64,000 bases of DNA from Methylopila turkensis (GCF_027922325.1 NZ_BSFL01000002.1:496001-560000), one strand, 5' to 3'. Positions 10,629-21,012 are shown, numbered from the stretch's first letter. Translations and numbers: made by a program. Notes: generated by a model from the letters alone, not told the origin.

Positions 10629-10709
10629 ATGGATATTCTGATGCTCGGTCTCGGGGGCGGCTTCTTCGCCCTCGCCATCGGCTACTGCTTCGCTTGCGAC
10701 CGGCTCTGA
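10629..10709 (+). CDS. 26-residue membrane peptide upstream of kdpF
   Basis: ATG 10629 opens a 26-codon frame, MDILMLGLGGGFFALAIGYC followed by FACDRL, that is one hydrophobic segment ending in a basic/acidic tail. It is 10 bp before kdpF, with its stop inside the TGAGGAG ribosome-binding sequence of kdpF. Similar short hydrophobic ORFs precede kdpF in other alphaproteobacteria as I recall, but I know of no assigned role; it may be a second KdpF-like subunit. Confidence 0.6.
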   Translation: MDILMLGLGGGFFALAIGYCFACDRL

Positions 10710-10719
10710 GGAGATCCCG

Positions 10720-10809
10720 ATGAGCTTCGAATTCACGCTCGCGGCGATCGTAACGGTCGGCCTTCTCGGCTACCTCACCTTCGCCCTGATCCGCCCCGAG
10801 CGGTTCTGA
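10720..10809 (+). CDS. kdpF: KdpF, small subunit of the potassium ATPase
   Basis: A 29-residue single-span membrane peptide ending in FALIRPERF, the classic KdpF tail (ALL.PErF). It stabilises the KdpABC complex in the membrane. TGAGGAG at 10707-10713 is its ribosome-binding site. It lies 13 bp before kdpA and is too short for ordinary ORF calling. Confidence 0.88.
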   Translation: MSFEFTLAAIVTVGLLGYLTFALIRPERF

Positions 10810-10822
10810 CGGACATCAAGAC

Positions 10823-12526
10823 ATGACACTCAACGGCTGGCTGCAGATCGCGATCTACTTCGCGGTCCTGACGGCGCTCGCGGCTCCGCTCGGGCGCTTC
10901 ATGGCGAGAACCTTCGACGGCGAACGGACCTTCCTCACCCCCGTCCTGGGCCCGATCGAGCGCGGCTTCTACCGCGTCGCGGGCGTCGACGAGCGGACCG
11001 AGCAGAGCTGGACCGGCTACGCGGTCGCGATGCTCGTGTTCAACGCCGCGGGCTTCTTCCTGCTCTACGCGATCCTGCGCCTGCAGGACGTGCTGCCGCT
11101 CAATCCGCAGGGCATGTCGGCGCTCTCGCCGGAGCTCGCCTTCAACACCGCGGTCTCGTTCGCCACCAACACCAACTGGCAGAACTACGGCGGCGAAAGC
11201 ACCCTGAGCTACTTCAGCCAGATGGTGGGCCTGACGACGCAGAACTTCGTCTCGGCCGCGACCGGCGTCGCCCTGCTGCTCGCCATCATCCGCGGCTTCG
11301 CGCGCGCCTCGGCCAAGACGGTCGGCAACTTCTGGGTCGATATGACCCGCACGACCCTCTACGTGCTGCTGCCGCTGTCGATCCTCCTCGGCCTGTTCCT
11401 CGTCTGGCAGGGCGTGCCCCAGAACATGGCGGCTTACGTCGACGCCACGACGCTCGAAGGGGCGAAGCAGACCATCAGCCAGGGCCCGGCGGCTTCGCAG
11501 ATCGCGATCAAGCAGCTCGGCACCAACGGCGGCGGCTTCTGGAACGCGAACTCCGCGGTCCCCTACGAGAACCCGACGCCGCTCTCGAACTTCGTCGAGA
11601 TGCTCGCGATCCTGCTGATCCCGGCCGCGCTCTGCGTCACCTTCGGACGCATGGTGAAGGACGAGCGGCAGGGCTGGGCGATCTACGCCGCGATGTCGGT
11701 CGTGTTCCTGGCTTGCGTCGCCGTCTCCTACTGGGCGGAAGGCTCCGGCAACCCGCTGCTCCACGCGCTCGGCCTCTCGGGCGGCGCGATGGAGGGCAAG
11801 GAGGTCCGCTTCGGGATCGCCAATTCGAGCCTCTGGTCGGTCGCGACCACGGCGGCCTCGAACGGCTCCGTGAACGCCATGCACGACAGCCTGACCCCGC
11901 TCGCGGGACTGATGCCGATCCTGCTGATGCAGCTTTCCGAGGTCATCTTCGGCGGCGTCGGCTCGGGCCTCTACGGCATGCTGCTCTATGTCATCGTCGC
12001 GGTGTTCGTCGCGGGCCTGATGGTCGGCCGCACGCCGGAGTATCTTGGCAAGAAGATCGAGGGGCGCGAGGTCAAGTTCGCGCTGCTCGGCATCCTCGTG
12101 CTGCCGCTGTTCATCCTCGGCTTCATGTCGATCGCGACGGTGGCGCCGTTCGGCCTCTCCAGCGTGCAGGACGCGGGTCCCCACGGCTTCTCGGAGATCA
12201 TGTACCTCTACTCGTCGAGCGTCGGGAACAACGGCTCGGCCTTCGCCGGCTTCACCGGCAACACCCCCTGGTACAACATCACCGGCGGCGTCTCGATGCT
12301 GGTCGGCCGCTACTTCATGATCATCCCGGTGATGGCCATCGCCGGCGCGCTTGTGGCCAAGAAGACCGCGCCCGCCTCGGCCGGCACCTTCCCGACCCAT
12401 GGCGGCCTGTTCGTGGGCCTGCTGGTCGGCGTCGTGATCATCGTCGGCGGCCTCACGTTCTTCCCGGCGCTCGCGCTTGGACCCATCGTCGAACATCTCG
12501 CCATGCTCGCCGGCCAGACCTTCTGA
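10823..12526 (+). CDS. kdpA: Potassium-transporting ATPase, channel-like subunit A
   Basis: The K+-selective, channel-like subunit of the Kdp P-type ATPase (567 residues, about ten membrane spans). The four selectivity-filter-type loops are visible: [40 protein letters not shown] and [14 protein letters not shown]. It is the first large gene of the operon and is followed by kdpB after 22 bp. Confidence 0.97.
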   Translation: MTLNGWLQIAIYFAVLTALAAPLGRFMARTFDGERTFLTPVLGPIERGFYRVAGVDERTEQSWTGYAVAMLVFNAAGFFLLYAILRLQDVLPLNPQGMSALSPELAFNTAVSFATNTNWQNYGGESTLSYFSQMVGLTTQNFVSAATGVALLLAIIRGFARASAKTVGNFWVDMTRTTLYVLLPLSILLGLFLVWQGVPQNMAAYVDATTLEGAKQTISQGPAASQIAIKQLGTNGGGFWNANSAVPYENPTPLSNFVEMLAILLIPAALCVTFGRMVKDERQGWAIYAAMSVVFLACVAVSYWAEGSGNPLLHALGLSGGAMEGKEVRFGIANSSLWSVATTAASNGSVNAMHDSLTPLAGLMPILLMQLSEVIFGGVGSGLYGMLLYVIVAVFVAGLMVGRTPEYLGKKIEGREVKFALLGILVLPLFILGFMSIATVAPFGLSSVQDAGPHGFSEIMYLYSSSVGNNGSAFAGFTGNTPWYNITGGVSMLVGRYFMIIPVMAIAGALVAKKTAPASAGTFPTHGGLFVGLLVGVVIIVGGLTFFPALALGPIVEHLAMLAGQTF

Positions 12527-12548
12527 GCCGCGCGAGGGAGCACCGAAA

Positions 12549-14642
12549 ATGTCACGCAATTCGACAGCCAGCCTGTTCGCGCCCGAGATCGTCGGTCCCG
12601 CGGTCACGGCCTCGTTCAAGAAGCTCGACCCGCGCGCGCTCATCAAGAATCCGGTGATGTTCGCGGTCTGGGTCGTGGCGCTCCTCACCACGATCATCTT
12701 CGTCCGCGACGTGGCGAGCGGCGGAGCCGAACTCGGCTTCTCGTTCCAGATCGTCCTGTGGCTCTGGTTCACCCTGCTGTTCGCCAACTTCGCCGAGGCG
12801 GTGGCGGAGGGGCGCGGCAAGGCGCAGGCGGACTCCTTGCGCAAGGTGCGCAGCGAGACCGAGGCGAACCTGCTGACCGCCGACGGCTCCATCGAGCGCC
12901 TCGCCGGCGCGAGCCTCAAGGTCGGCGACGTCGTCGTGGTCGAGGCCGGCGAGATCATCCCGGCGGACGGCGAGGTGATCGAGGGCATGGCCTCGGTCAA
13001 CGAGGCCGCGATCACCGGCGAGTCCGCGCCCGTCATCCGCGAAAGCGGCGGCGACCGCTCGGCGGTCACGGGCGGCACTCAGGTGCTGTCCGACATGATC
13101 AAGGTGCGGGTGACGGCGGCCGCCGGCTCGACCTTCCTCGACCGCATGATCTCACTGGTCGAAGGCGCGCAGCGCCAGAAGACCCCGAACGAGATCGCGC
13201 TGACGATCCTGCTCGCCGGCATGACGCTGATCTTCATCTTCGCGGTCGCCTCGATCCCGAGCTTCGTGGCCTATGCGGGCGGACAGATCGGCGTGATCGT
13301 GCTCGTCGCGCTGTTCGTGACGCTCATCCCGACCACGATCGGCGCGCTGCTGTCGGCCATCGGCATCGCCGGCATGGATAGGCTGGTGCGCTTCAACGTG
13401 CTCGCGATGTCCGGCCGCGCGGTCGAGGCCGCGGGCGACGTCGACACGCTGCTGCTCGATAAGACCGGCACGATCACGCTCGGCAACCGCCAAGCCTCGG
13501 AGATGATCCCGGTGTCGGGCGTCACCGAACAGGAGCTCGCGGACGCGGCCCAGATCGCCTCGCTCGCCGACGAGACGCCGGAGGGCCGTTCGATCGTGGT
13601 GCTGGCCAAGGAACGATACGGCATCCGCGAGCGCGACATGGCCTCGCTCAAGGCGACCTTCGTGCCGTTCACGGCCCAGACCCGCATGTCGGGCGTCGAC
13701 ATGGACGCCTCGAGCGTCCGCAAAGGCGCGGTCGACGCCGTGTTGAGGCACGTCGCAGAGCCGGCGGCCTCCGCCGCCTATGGGTCCCGCGTCGCCCGCG
13801 CCTTCAGCGTCGGCGCGGACGCGAAGGCCGAACAGGACGTTCGCTCGATCGCGGAGCGGGTCTCGAAGGCCGGCGGCACGCCGCTTGCGGTCGCGCGCGA
13901 CGGCCGCCTGCTCGGGGTGGTCCATCTCAAGGACATCGTGAAGGGCGGCATCCGGGAACGCTTCGCCGAGCTCCGCCGCATGGGCATCCGCACCGTCATG
14001 ATCACGGGCGACAACCCGATGACCGCGGCCGCGATCGCCGCGGAGGCGGGCGTCGACGACTTCCTCGCCGAAGCCACGCCCGAGGACAAGCTGAAGCTCA
14101 TCCGCGACGAGCAGGCCAAGGGCAAGCTGGTCGCCATGTGCGGCGACGGCACCAACGACGCGCCCGCGCTCGCGCAGGCCGACGTCGGCGTCGCGATGAA
14201 CACCGGAACCGTGGCGGCCCGCGAGGCCGGCAACATGGTCGACCTCGACAGCGATCCGACGAAGCTCATCGAGATCGTCGAGATCGGCAAGCAGCTGCTC
14301 ATGACCCGGGGCTCGCTGACGACCTTTTCGATCGCCAACGACGTCGCGAAGTACTTCGCCATCATCCCGGCGATGTTCGCGGCGGTCTATCCCCAGCTCG
14401 GCGCGCTCAACGTCATGGGGCTCTCGACGCCCCAGAGCGCGATCCTGTCGGCGATCGTGTTCAACGCGCTGATCATCGTGGCGCTGATCCCGCTTGCGCT
14501 GAAGGGCGTGACGTATCGCGCGATCGGGGCCGGGCCGCTGCTGCGCCGGAACTTGGCTGTCTATGGCCTCGGCGGCCTCATCGCGCCGTTCATCGGCATC
14601 AAGCTCATCGACGTCGTCATCACGACCATCGGTCTCGCGTGA
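12549..14642 (+). CDS. kdpB: Potassium-transporting ATPase, catalytic subunit B
   Basis: P-type ATPase catalytic subunit (697 residues) that energises K+ uptake through KdpA. The phosphorylated Asp is D304 in [11 protein letters not shown]; the actuator loop TGES is in [11 protein letters not shown]; the hinge [16 protein letters not shown] is near residue 533. ATG 12549 ([10 protein letters not shown]) is chosen because the upstream frame overlaps the end of kdpA. Loss or mutation of any catalytic motif is not seen. Confidence 0.97.
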   Translation: MSRNSTASLFAPEIVGPAVTASFKKLDPRALIKNPVMFAVWVVALLTTIIFVRDVASGGAELGFSFQIVLWLWFTLLFANFAEAVAEGRGKAQADSLRKVRSETEANLLTADGSIERLAGASLKVGDVVVVEAGEIIPADGEVIEGMASVNEAAITGESAPVIRESGGDRSAVTGGTQVLSDMIKVRVTAAAGSTFLDRMISLVEGAQRQKTPNEIALTILLAGMTLIFIFAVASIPSFVAYAGGQIGVIVLVALFVTLIPTTIGALLSAIGIAGMDRLVRFNVLAMSGRAVEAAGDVDTLLLDKTGTITLGNRQASEMIPVSGVTEQELADAAQIASLADETPEGRSIVVLAKERYGIRERDMASLKATFVPFTAQTRMSGVDMDASSVRKGAVDAVLRHVAEPAASAAYGSRVARAFSVGADAKAEQDVRSIAERVSKAGGTPLAVARDGRLLGVVHLKDIVKGGIRERFAELRRMGIRTVMITGDNPMTAAAIAAEAGVDDFLAEATPEDKLKLIRDEQAKGKLVAMCGDGTNDAPALAQADVGVAMNTGTVAAREAGNMVDLDSDPTKLIEIVEIGKQLLMTRGSLTTFSIANDVAKYFAIIPAMFAAVYPQLGALNVMGLSTPQSAILSAIVFNALIIVALIPLALKGVTYRAIGAGPLLRRNLAVYGLGGLIAPFIGIKLIDVVITTIGLA

Positions 14643-14653
14643 AGGAGCGCGCC

Positions 14654-15259
14654 ATGCTGAACCATCTTCGTCCCGCGCTCGTCCTTCTCGGCGCTTTCAC
14701 CCTGCTCACCGGCGTCGCCTATCCCTTCGCCATGACGGGCGTCGCCCAGGCCGTCTTCCCGAAACAGGCTAATGGCAGCCTGGTGGAGCAGGACGGCAAG
14801 GTCATCGGCTCGTCGGTCATGGGTCAGAGCTTCGTCTCCGACCGTTACTTTCAGAGCCGGCCGTCGGCGACCGTCGGCCCGGACCCGGCCGACAGCTCGA
14901 GGTCGATATCGGCTCCGTACAACGCCGCGAACTCCGGCGGCTCGAACTACGGCCCTACCTCGAAGGCGCTGATCGAGCGGGTGCAGGCCGACGTCGAGGC
15001 GCGCAAGGCGCAGAACCCGTCGCAGCCGGTCCCGATGGACCTCGTGACGACCTCGGCGTCCGGCCTCGACCCGCACCTCAGCCCTGAGGCCGCGCTGTTC
15101 CAGGCAGACCGCGTGGCCAGGGCCCGGGGTCTCGCGCCCGATCGGGTGCGCGAGCTCGTGGAAAGGACCGTCGAGCCGCGCACCCTCGGCCTTCTCGGGG
15201 AACCGCGCGTCAACGTGCTCGCCCTCAATCTCGCGCTGGACGAACTCGGCGCGCGTTGA
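14654..15259 (+). CDS. kdpC: Potassium-transporting ATPase subunit C
   Basis: A 201-residue single-span subunit that couples nucleotide binding in KdpB to the complex. An N-terminal membrane anchor (LVLLGAFTLLTGVAYPFAMT) is followed by GSSVMGQSFVSDRYFQSRPS and the C-terminal LGLLGEPRVNVLALNLALD. A GAAGGAG ribosome-binding sequence overlaps the kdpB stop. Confidence 0.96.
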   Translation: MLNHLRPALVLLGAFTLLTGVAYPFAMTGVAQAVFPKQANGSLVEQDGKVIGSSVMGQSFVSDRYFQSRPSATVGPDPADSSRSISAPYNAANSGGSNYGPTSKALIERVQADVEARKAQNPSQPVPMDLVTTSASGLDPHLSPEAALFQADRVARARGLAPDRVRELVERTVEPRTLGLLGEPRVNVLALNLALDELGAR

Positions 15260-15290
15260 CGGCCGAAGGCGGCGCTGGGACCCTCGCGCG

Positions 15291-17999
15291 ATGACATTTG
15301 ACGACAGCGCCGATCGACGCCCCTCGCCGGACGCTTTGCTCGAGACGGCGCGGCGGGAGACGCCGGGCCGCCTCAAGATATTCCTCGGGGCGGCGCCGGG
15401 CGTGGGCAAGACGTTCGAGATGCTGTCGGAGGCGCAAGCCGCTCGCGGAGCCGGCCGGGACGTGGTCGTGGGCGTGGTCGAGACCCACGGTCGAGCCGAA
15501 ACAGAAGGTCTGCTCGAAGGGCTCGAAGTCCTGCCGCGACGCGCCTCCGCGTTCGGCGGGCGCGCCTTCGACGAGATGGACCTCGACGCGCTGATCGCGC
15601 GTCGCCCCGAACTCGCTCTCGTCGATGAACTCGCGCACACCAACGCCGAGGGCTCCCGTCACGCCAAGCGCTGGTCGGACGTCGAGGAGCTCCTGTCCGA
15701 AGGGATCGACGTCTGGACGACGCTCAACATCCAGCATGTCGAAAGCCTCAACGACATCGTCGCGCAGATCACCCGCATCCGGGTGCGCGAGACCGTGCCG
15801 GACAGAATCATCGACCGCGCCGATGACATCGAGCTCATCGACATCACCCCAGACGACCTCATCCGCCGCCTGAAGGACGGCAAAATCTATCTGCCAAAGA
15901 CCGCCGAGCGCGCCACCGCCCACTACTTCAGCCAAGGCAATCTGACCGCCTTGCGGGAGCTTGCGCTCCGGCGCACCGCGCAGCGCGTCGACGCGCAGCT
16001 CGTCAACCACATGCGCGCCAACGCGATCGCCGGGCCATGGGCCGCGGGCGAGCGGGTGATGGTCTGCGTCGAGGACGGCGCGCAGGCCGCGAACCTCGTA
16101 AGGGCGGCGAAGCGGATGGCCGACCGGCTGCAGGCCCCATGGCTCGCCGTCCATGTCGAGCTGCCGGGCGGCGTCCGGTCCAGCGAGGAGAACAAGGACG
16201 GCGTCGCGCAGGCGCTGCGCCTAGCCGAACGGCTCGGCGGCGAGGCCGTGATCATCCCGGCCGTGCGGCGCGAATTCGTCGACGACATTCTTGCGCTCGC
16301 GCGCGAGCGCAACGTCACCCAGATCATCATCGGCAAGTCGCCGCGGCCGCAGTGGATGCGGTGGCTCCAGAACTCGCTGACGGCCGAGCTGATCGACCGC
16401 TCCGGCGGCATCAGCGTCCACATCGTGGCCGGAGCGGTCGCCGGCGCGGCCCCTGCTGCGGCGGCGGCGACCCGCGGCCGTATCGTCAACGAGCCGACGT
16501 CGTTCGCGGCCATCGGCGCGGCGCTGGCCGCATCCGCCGTCGCGTTGGGCCTCGGCCTCGCGCTGCTGCCCTGGATCGGCGTCGAAACGGTCGACCTCCT
16601 GTTCCTGACCGCCATCGTCGTCGTGGCGGTGCGCTTCGGGCTCTGGCCTTCGCTGGTCGCGGTCGCCGCTGGGTCGCTCTGCTACAACTTCTTCTTCCTG
16701 CCCCCCACCGGGACGTTCACCATCGCCGATCCGACGAACGTCGCGGCGCTGATGCTGTTCACCGTCGTGGCGCTCGTCGTGTCGAACCTGGCCGCGCTCG
16801 TCAGCCGGCAGGCTTCCGCCGCGCGCCGGCGCGCGAAGAATACCGAGGCGCTCTACAGCTTCAGCCGCAAGCTCGCGGGGGTGACGACGCTCGACGACGC
16901 TCTCTGGGCGACCGCTTACCAGATCGCCTCGATGCTGAACCTGCGCGTCGTGCTGCTTCTGCCGTCCGCAGCCGGGCCGCTTGAGATCGGCGCGAGCTAT
17001 CCGCCGGAGGACGTGCTGGACGCAGCCGACCTCGCGGCCGCCAAATGGACGTTCGAGAGCAACACTCCGGCCGGCCGCGGCGCGGATACGCTGCCGGGGG
17101 CCAAGCGCCTGTTCCTCCCGCTAAGAACGGCGCGTGGGCCGGTCGGCGTCGTCGGCGTCGACCGCGACACGGTCGGCGACCTTCTCAACCCCGAGCAGAA
17201 GCGCCTGATGGACGCGCTCGCCGATCAGGCCGCGATCGCGATCGAGCGCGTCAACCTTGTGGCCGACATCGCGATCGCCGAGCGAGCCGCCGAGACCGAC
17301 CGGCTCAGGCAGGCGCTGCTGACCTCGATCAGCCACGACCTCCGGACCCCGCTCGCCGCGATCATGGGCGCAAGCTCTACGCTGCGCGACTTCCGGTCGG
17401 CCCTGGACGAAACCGCCACCGACGAGCTGCTGCTGACGATCCGCGACGAGTCCGAGCGGCTCAATCGCTTCATCGCCAACCTGCTGGACATGACGCGGCT
17501 CGAGTCAGGGGCTCTCGAACCCAACATCGGACCGCACGACGTCAGCGACCTCGTGGGCGCCGCGTTGAAGCGGGCCTCTCAGGTGCTTGGCGACAGACAC
17601 GTCGACGTCGAACTCGCCGCGGAACTTCCGATGGTCAAGGTCGACGCGGTCCTGTTCGACCACGCTCTGTTCAATCTTCTCGACAACGCCGCCAAATATG
17701 CGGACGCCTCGACGATCACGATCCGAGCCGAGCCTGGACGTCGTGGGGCCGTCGTGATCGAAGTTCTGGATGAAGGCCCGGGGATTCCTCCGGGCGATCT
17801 TGATCGCGTGTTCGATAAATTCTACCGCGTGACCAAGGCTGACAGCGTCCGCGCCGGCACCGGCCTTGGCCTGGCGATCTGCAAAGGGTTCATCGAGGCC
17901 ATGGGCGGCTCCATCACCGCCGGCAATCGGCGCGATCGCAATGGAGCCGTCTTCGCGATCTCGCTGCCGGGGGAGATTACGACCGGAGCCCTGCAATGA
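15291..17999 (+). CDS. kdpD: Osmosensitive K+ channel sensor histidine kinase KdpD
   Basis: Membrane sensor kinase of 902 residues that activates kdp expression at low K+ or high osmolarity. Order: KdpD N-terminal domain with Walker-type GAAPGVGKTFE (about 34-44), a universal-stress-like domain with IGKSPRPQWMRW (about 350), four membrane spans (about 400-500), a GAF domain, phospho-acceptor H682 in SISHDLRTPLAAI, and the ATPase boxes NLLDNAAKYA and DEGPGIPPG. Its stop overlaps the kdpE start (ATGA), which indicates translational coupling. Confidence 0.96.
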   Translation: MTFDDSADRRPSPDALLETARRETPGRLKIFLGAAPGVGKTFEMLSEAQAARGAGRDVVVGVVETHGRAETEGLLEGLEVLPRRASAFGGRAFDEMDLDALIARRPELALVDELAHTNAEGSRHAKRWSDVEELLSEGIDVWTTLNIQHVESLNDIVAQITRIRVRETVPDRIIDRADDIELIDITPDDLIRRLKDGKIYLPKTAERATAHYFSQGNLTALRELALRRTAQRVDAQLVNHMRANAIAGPWAAGERVMVCVEDGAQAANLVRAAKRMADRLQAPWLAVHVELPGGVRSSEENKDGVAQALRLAERLGGEAVIIPAVRREFVDDILALARERNVTQIIIGKSPRPQWMRWLQNSLTAELIDRSGGISVHIVAGAVAGAAPAAAAATRGRIVNEPTSFAAIGAALAASAVALGLGLALLPWIGVETVDLLFLTAIVVVAVRFGLWPSLVAVAAGSLCYNFFFLPPTGTFTIADPTNVAALMLFTVVALVVSNLAALVSRQASAARRRAKNTEALYSFSRKLAGVTTLDDALWATAYQIASMLNLRVVLLLPSAAGPLEIGASYPPEDVLDAADLAAAKWTFESNTPAGRGADTLPGAKRLFLPLRTARGPVGVVGVDRDTVGDLLNPEQKRLMDALADQAAIAIERVNLVADIAIAERAAETDRLRQALLTSISHDLRTPLAAIMGASSTLRDFRSALDETATDELLLTIRDESERLNRFIANLLDMTRLESGALEPNIGPHDVSDLVGAALKRASQVLGDRHVDVELAAELPMVKVDAVLFDHALFNLLDNAAKYADASTITIRAEPGRRGAVVIEVLDEGPGIPPGDLDRVFDKFYRVTKADSVRAGTGLGLAICKGFIEAMGGSITAGNRRDRNGAVFAISLPGEITTGALQ

Positions 18000-18691
18000 G
18001 CGCGCCTGCGATCCGGGTTCTCGTGGTCGACGACGAGCCGCCGATCCGAAAGCTCCTTCGCACGGGCTTGGGGACGCAGGGCTTTGAGGTCATCGAGGCT
18101 CAGAACGGGGCGGAAGCCCGCGTGATGCGGGCTCGCAAGCCGGCGCCGGACCTCATCATCCTGGATCTCGGCTTGCCCGACATCGCCGGGCAAGACCTGC
18201 TGCGGGAATGGCGCGCCGCCGGCGACCTGACCCCGGTCGTGATCCTGTCGAGCAGGATCGACGAGCCGGGCATCGTAGAGGCGCTCGAGCTCGGCGCCGA
18301 CGACTACGTGACGAAACCCTTCGGGGCGGCCGAACTCATGGCGCGCCTGCGGGTGGCGCTGCGCCATCGGCTGCAGAGCCGAGGCGAGCGCGCGATATTC
18401 ACGCTCGACGATCTTTCGGTCGATCTCGTCCGGCGGGTCGTGAGACTCGGCGATCGCGACGTGAAACTCACCCCTCGCGAATATGAGATTCTGCGGGTGC
18501 TTGTGCAGAACGCCGGGCGGGCTCTCACCCATGAATATCTCATACGGGAAGTCTGGGGGGGCTCTTTCGAAGTGCAGAACCTCCGCGTTCATGTCGCCCA
18601 GCTCCGGCAAAAGATCGAAGCCGAACCGGAGCGCCCGCGGTTCATCCTCACAGAAACAGGGGTGGGCTACCGTCTTCGGGCGCCCGACTAG
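17996..18691 (+). CDS. kdpE: Response regulator KdpE
   Basis: OmpR/PhoB-class regulator (231 residues). The receiver domain has acidic residues in VVDDEPPIR, the phosphorylated D57 in IILDLGLPD, and Lys in VTKPFG. The winged-helix C-terminus includes KLTPREYEILRVL and HVAQLRQKIE. It is phosphorylated by KdpD and activates kdpFABC, probably at the TTTATA repeats at 10.5 kb. It overlaps kdpD by 4 bp and is 2 bp before the EIIA gene. Confidence 0.95.
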   Translation: MSAPAIRVLVVDDEPPIRKLLRTGLGTQGFEVIEAQNGAEARVMRARKPAPDLIILDLGLPDIAGQDLLREWRAAGDLTPVVILSSRIDEPGIVEALELGADDYVTKPFGAAELMARLRVALRHRLQSRGERAIFTLDDLSVDLVRRVVRLGDRDVKLTPREYEILRVLVQNAGRALTHEYLIREVWGGSFEVQNLRVHVAQLRQKIEAEPERPRFILTETGVGYRLRAPD

Positions 18692-18693
18692 CG

Positions 18694-19140
18694 ATGCAGC
18701 TTCACGATGCTTTCCCGGCTTCTCACGCCTCCATCAACTATCCGGCGAATTCGAAATCAGAACTGATCCGCGACTTGGGCGTCCGTCTGTGCAGGGTCGC
18801 CGGCGTCGACCCCAAAGAGTGCGTCCAAGCGCTTCTCGACCGAGAAGCTCTGGGATCCACGGGAATGGGCGACGGAACCGCGATTCCCCACGCCCGGCTG
18901 GCCGCGTTGCGCGAGCCGATCGGCTTCGTGGTCCGCCTCAGGAAGGCTATCGACTTCGAAGCGATCGATGGGCGACCGGTGAGCCTCGTCTGCCTTCTCC
19001 TGCTGCCGGCGGGGAACGCGACCCTCGCTTCTGAAACGCTCGCCAAGGCGTCACGGCGATTTCGGGATCCCGTCGCATTGAAGGGCCTGCAGAACGCGGT
19101 TTCGAACGCCGCCTTCCATCAGGCATTCGTCACGCGCTGA
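18694..19140 (+). CDS. PtsN-like EIIA(Ntr) domain protein
   Basis: A stand-alone PTS EIIA domain of the fructose/nitrogen type (148 residues). The phospho-acceptor is H66 in GDGTAIPHAR, and the surrounding ALLDREALGSTGMGDG is typical of PtsN. It follows kdpE after only 2 bp, so it should be cotranscribed. Established knowledge: in E. coli unphosphorylated EIIA(Ntr) binds KdpD and stimulates it. A dedicated copy in the kdp operon suggests a built-in tuner of KdpD, which is inference. Confidence 0.85.
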   Translation: MQLHDAFPASHASINYPANSKSELIRDLGVRLCRVAGVDPKECVQALLDREALGSTGMGDGTAIPHARLAALREPIGFVVRLRKAIDFEAIDGRPVSLVCLLLLPAGNATLASETLAKASRRFRDPVALKGLQNAVSNAAFHQAFVTR

Positions 19141-19272
19141 GCCCGCCCCCCGCCAAGCCGTCCGCGCAGGACCAGCGCCCAAGCGTCTTAGGCTTGGTCT
19201 CCGCAGGTCCGCGTCCGGGGCTCCCCTGTGTGGGCGGTGACAAGGCCCGTCGCAATTGCGCAGATAGACACT

Positions 19273-19722
19273 ATGCAAGATGAGGACGATATCCATCCGG
19301 AGGCGGCGATCGCCCCAGGATACCTCGCCAACCATGCCGCACGCGCCTTCAATCGCGGAGTGGACGCGGCGCTTAAGCCGCACGGCCTGACGATGGCCTT
19401 GATCGGGCCGCTCCTGCTTCTGTCGTGGAAGGGGCCGCTTCTTCAACGCGACATCGTCCGGTCGTCCGCCGTCAGGCAGCCGGCCATGGTGGCCATGCTC
19501 GACAAGCTGGAGACTATGGGACTGATCGCCCGCGCGCCGTCGCTGGACGATCGACGGGCGGCCCTGGTGCAGCTGACGGACGCAGGGCGGGACGCCGCCC
19601 GGATCGGCGGCGAGGCCCTGATCAACGGCAACGCTCGCGGGCTTCAGGGTTTTGAGCCCGAGGAAGTCGGCCAACTTGTCGCGTTGCTTCAGAGGCTGAT
19701 CGGCAACCTTGACCGAGCCTAA
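19273..19722 (+). CDS. MarR-family transcriptional regulator
   Basis: A 149-residue winged-helix regulator. The HTH lies around LQRDIVRSSAVRQPAMVAML, and the wing contains the MarR signature LIARAPSLDDRRAALVQLTD. I chose ATG 19273 (MQDEDD); a GTG at 19228 would add 15 residues. It is followed by a FAD monooxygenase on the same strand with a palindrome between them, so it probably represses that gene. Confidence 0.88.
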   Translation: MQDEDDIHPEAAIAPGYLANHAARAFNRGVDAALKPHGLTMALIGPLLLLSWKGPLLQRDIVRSSAVRQPAMVAMLDKLETMGLIARAPSLDDRRAALVQLTDAGRDAARIGGEALINGNARGLQGFEPEEVGQLVALLQRLIGNLDRA

Positions 19723-19730
19723 TCCGATTT

Positions 19731-19746
19731 ATATCAGATATGATAT
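19731..19746. promoter_or_regulatory. Candidate MarR operator
   Basis: ATATCA-GATA-TGATAT is a perfect inverted repeat with 6-bp arms. It begins 9 bp after the MarR stop and ends 24 bp before the monooxygenase start. Its position and size fit a MarR dimer site that covers the monooxygenase promoter. Confidence 0.55.
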
Positions 19747-19770
19747 TCTTTGACCGCAGAGGTCCATGTC

Positions 19771-21012
19771 ATGTCACGCCGCATCCTCGTTTCCGGAGCC
19801 AGCGTCGCCGGCGCCACCGCAGCCTGGTGGCTCGGTCGCCTGGGCCACACGGTCGATGTCGTCGAGAGAGCCTCGGAGTTCCGCGACGGCGGTCAGAACA
19901 TCGACGTACGCGGCGTCGGACGCGAGGTGCTGCGCCGCATGGGGTTGGAGCAGGCCGCGCTGGAACGGGGAACGGGCGAGGAAGGAACGGCATGGGTCGA
20001 TCGGAATGGCGCCGTCAAGGCGGCGTTCTTGACCGACGAGCTGTCCGGTGACGGCCCAACCGCCGAGTTGGAGATCCTGCGCGGCGACTTGGCGCGTCTC
20101 CTTTACGAACCCGCGCGCGAGCACGCGACGTTCCGCTTCGGCGATTGGATCGAGCGCATCGAGGACGAGGCGGACCGCGCCGTCGTCACCTTCGCCGGCG
20201 GCGCGACCGAAAGCTACGATCTGGTCGTCGTTGCCGAGGGCGTCGGGTCGCGGACGCGCGAACTCGTGTTTCCCGGCGAGAACGATCCGCGTTGGATGGA
20301 TCTCACCATCGCCTACTTCACCATCGCCCGCGCGCCGGACGACGATCGGATGTGGCGCTGGTGCAATGCGACCAAGGGACGGAGCATCTCGTTGCGTCCC
20401 GACAATCACGGCGCGACGCGCGCCAGCCTGACCCTTCAGCAGGCGCCGGACGGAGAGCATGAGTGGGATGTGGACCGGCAAAAGGCCTACATGCGTGAGC
20501 GCTTCGCGGACGCAGGATGGCAGACGGAGCGTGTCCTAGCAGGGATGGACGGCACGCAGGACTTCTACTTCGACGTCTTGCGCCAGGTCCGGATGAAGCG
20601 CTGGTCGAAGGGTCGCGTGGTGCTGACGGGCGACGCGGCGTGGTGCGCGACGCCGCTCGCCGGCGTCGGCACGACGCTCGCGTTGACGGGAGCCTATGTG
20701 CTGGCGGGAGAGCGCGACCGCGACGGCGACGTGTCGGCCGCGCTGGAGCGCTATGAGGCCGCGATCCGCCCCATGGTCGAGGACGGCCAAGGCGTGCCGA
20801 AGATCGCGCCCCGCCTGATGCATCCCCGTAGCCGGCTCGGCATCCGCCTTCTGCACGGTGCGTTGGGTGTCGCGAGCCGGCCAGCCGTGCGCAATCTGGC
20901 CGCCAAGCTGTTCGCGGGGGAGACGAAGGCGCCCGACCTGTCCAGCTACCCTGAACATCCGTCAGACAGCCGCACACGTCCGCCATCGAGAGGCGAAGCG
21001 GCTTGGAAATGA
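19771..21012 (+). CDS. FAD-dependent aromatic-type monooxygenase
   Basis: Group A flavoprotein monooxygenase of 413 residues. The N-terminal Rossmann motif is VSGASVAGATAAWWLGRLG, the DG motif region is YDLVVVAEGVGSRTRE, and the second FAD motif is RVVLTGDAAWCATPLAGVGT. This architecture is shared by phenolic hydroxylases and TetX-like inactivating enzymes; the substrate is not evident. Start ATG 19771 (MSRRILVSG) is chosen over an upstream frame start at 19750. Its regulator is the MarR protein just upstream. Confidence 0.9.
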   Translation: MSRRILVSGASVAGATAAWWLGRLGHTVDVVERASEFRDGGQNIDVRGVGREVLRRMGLEQAALERGTGEEGTAWVDRNGAVKAAFLTDELSGDGPTAELEILRGDLARLLYEPAREHATFRFGDWIERIEDEADRAVVTFAGGATESYDLVVVAEGVGSRTRELVFPGENDPRWMDLTIAYFTIARAPDDDRMWRWCNATKGRSISLRPDNHGATRASLTLQQAPDGEHEWDVDRQKAYMRERFADAGWQTERVLAGMDGTQDFYFDVLRQVRMKRWSKGRVVLTGDAAWCATPLAGVGTTLALTGAYVLAGERDRDGDVSAALERYEAAIRPMVEDGQGVPKIAPRLMHPRSRLGIRLLHGALGVASRPAVRNLAAKLFAGETKAPDLSSYPEHPSDSRTRPPSRGEAAWK

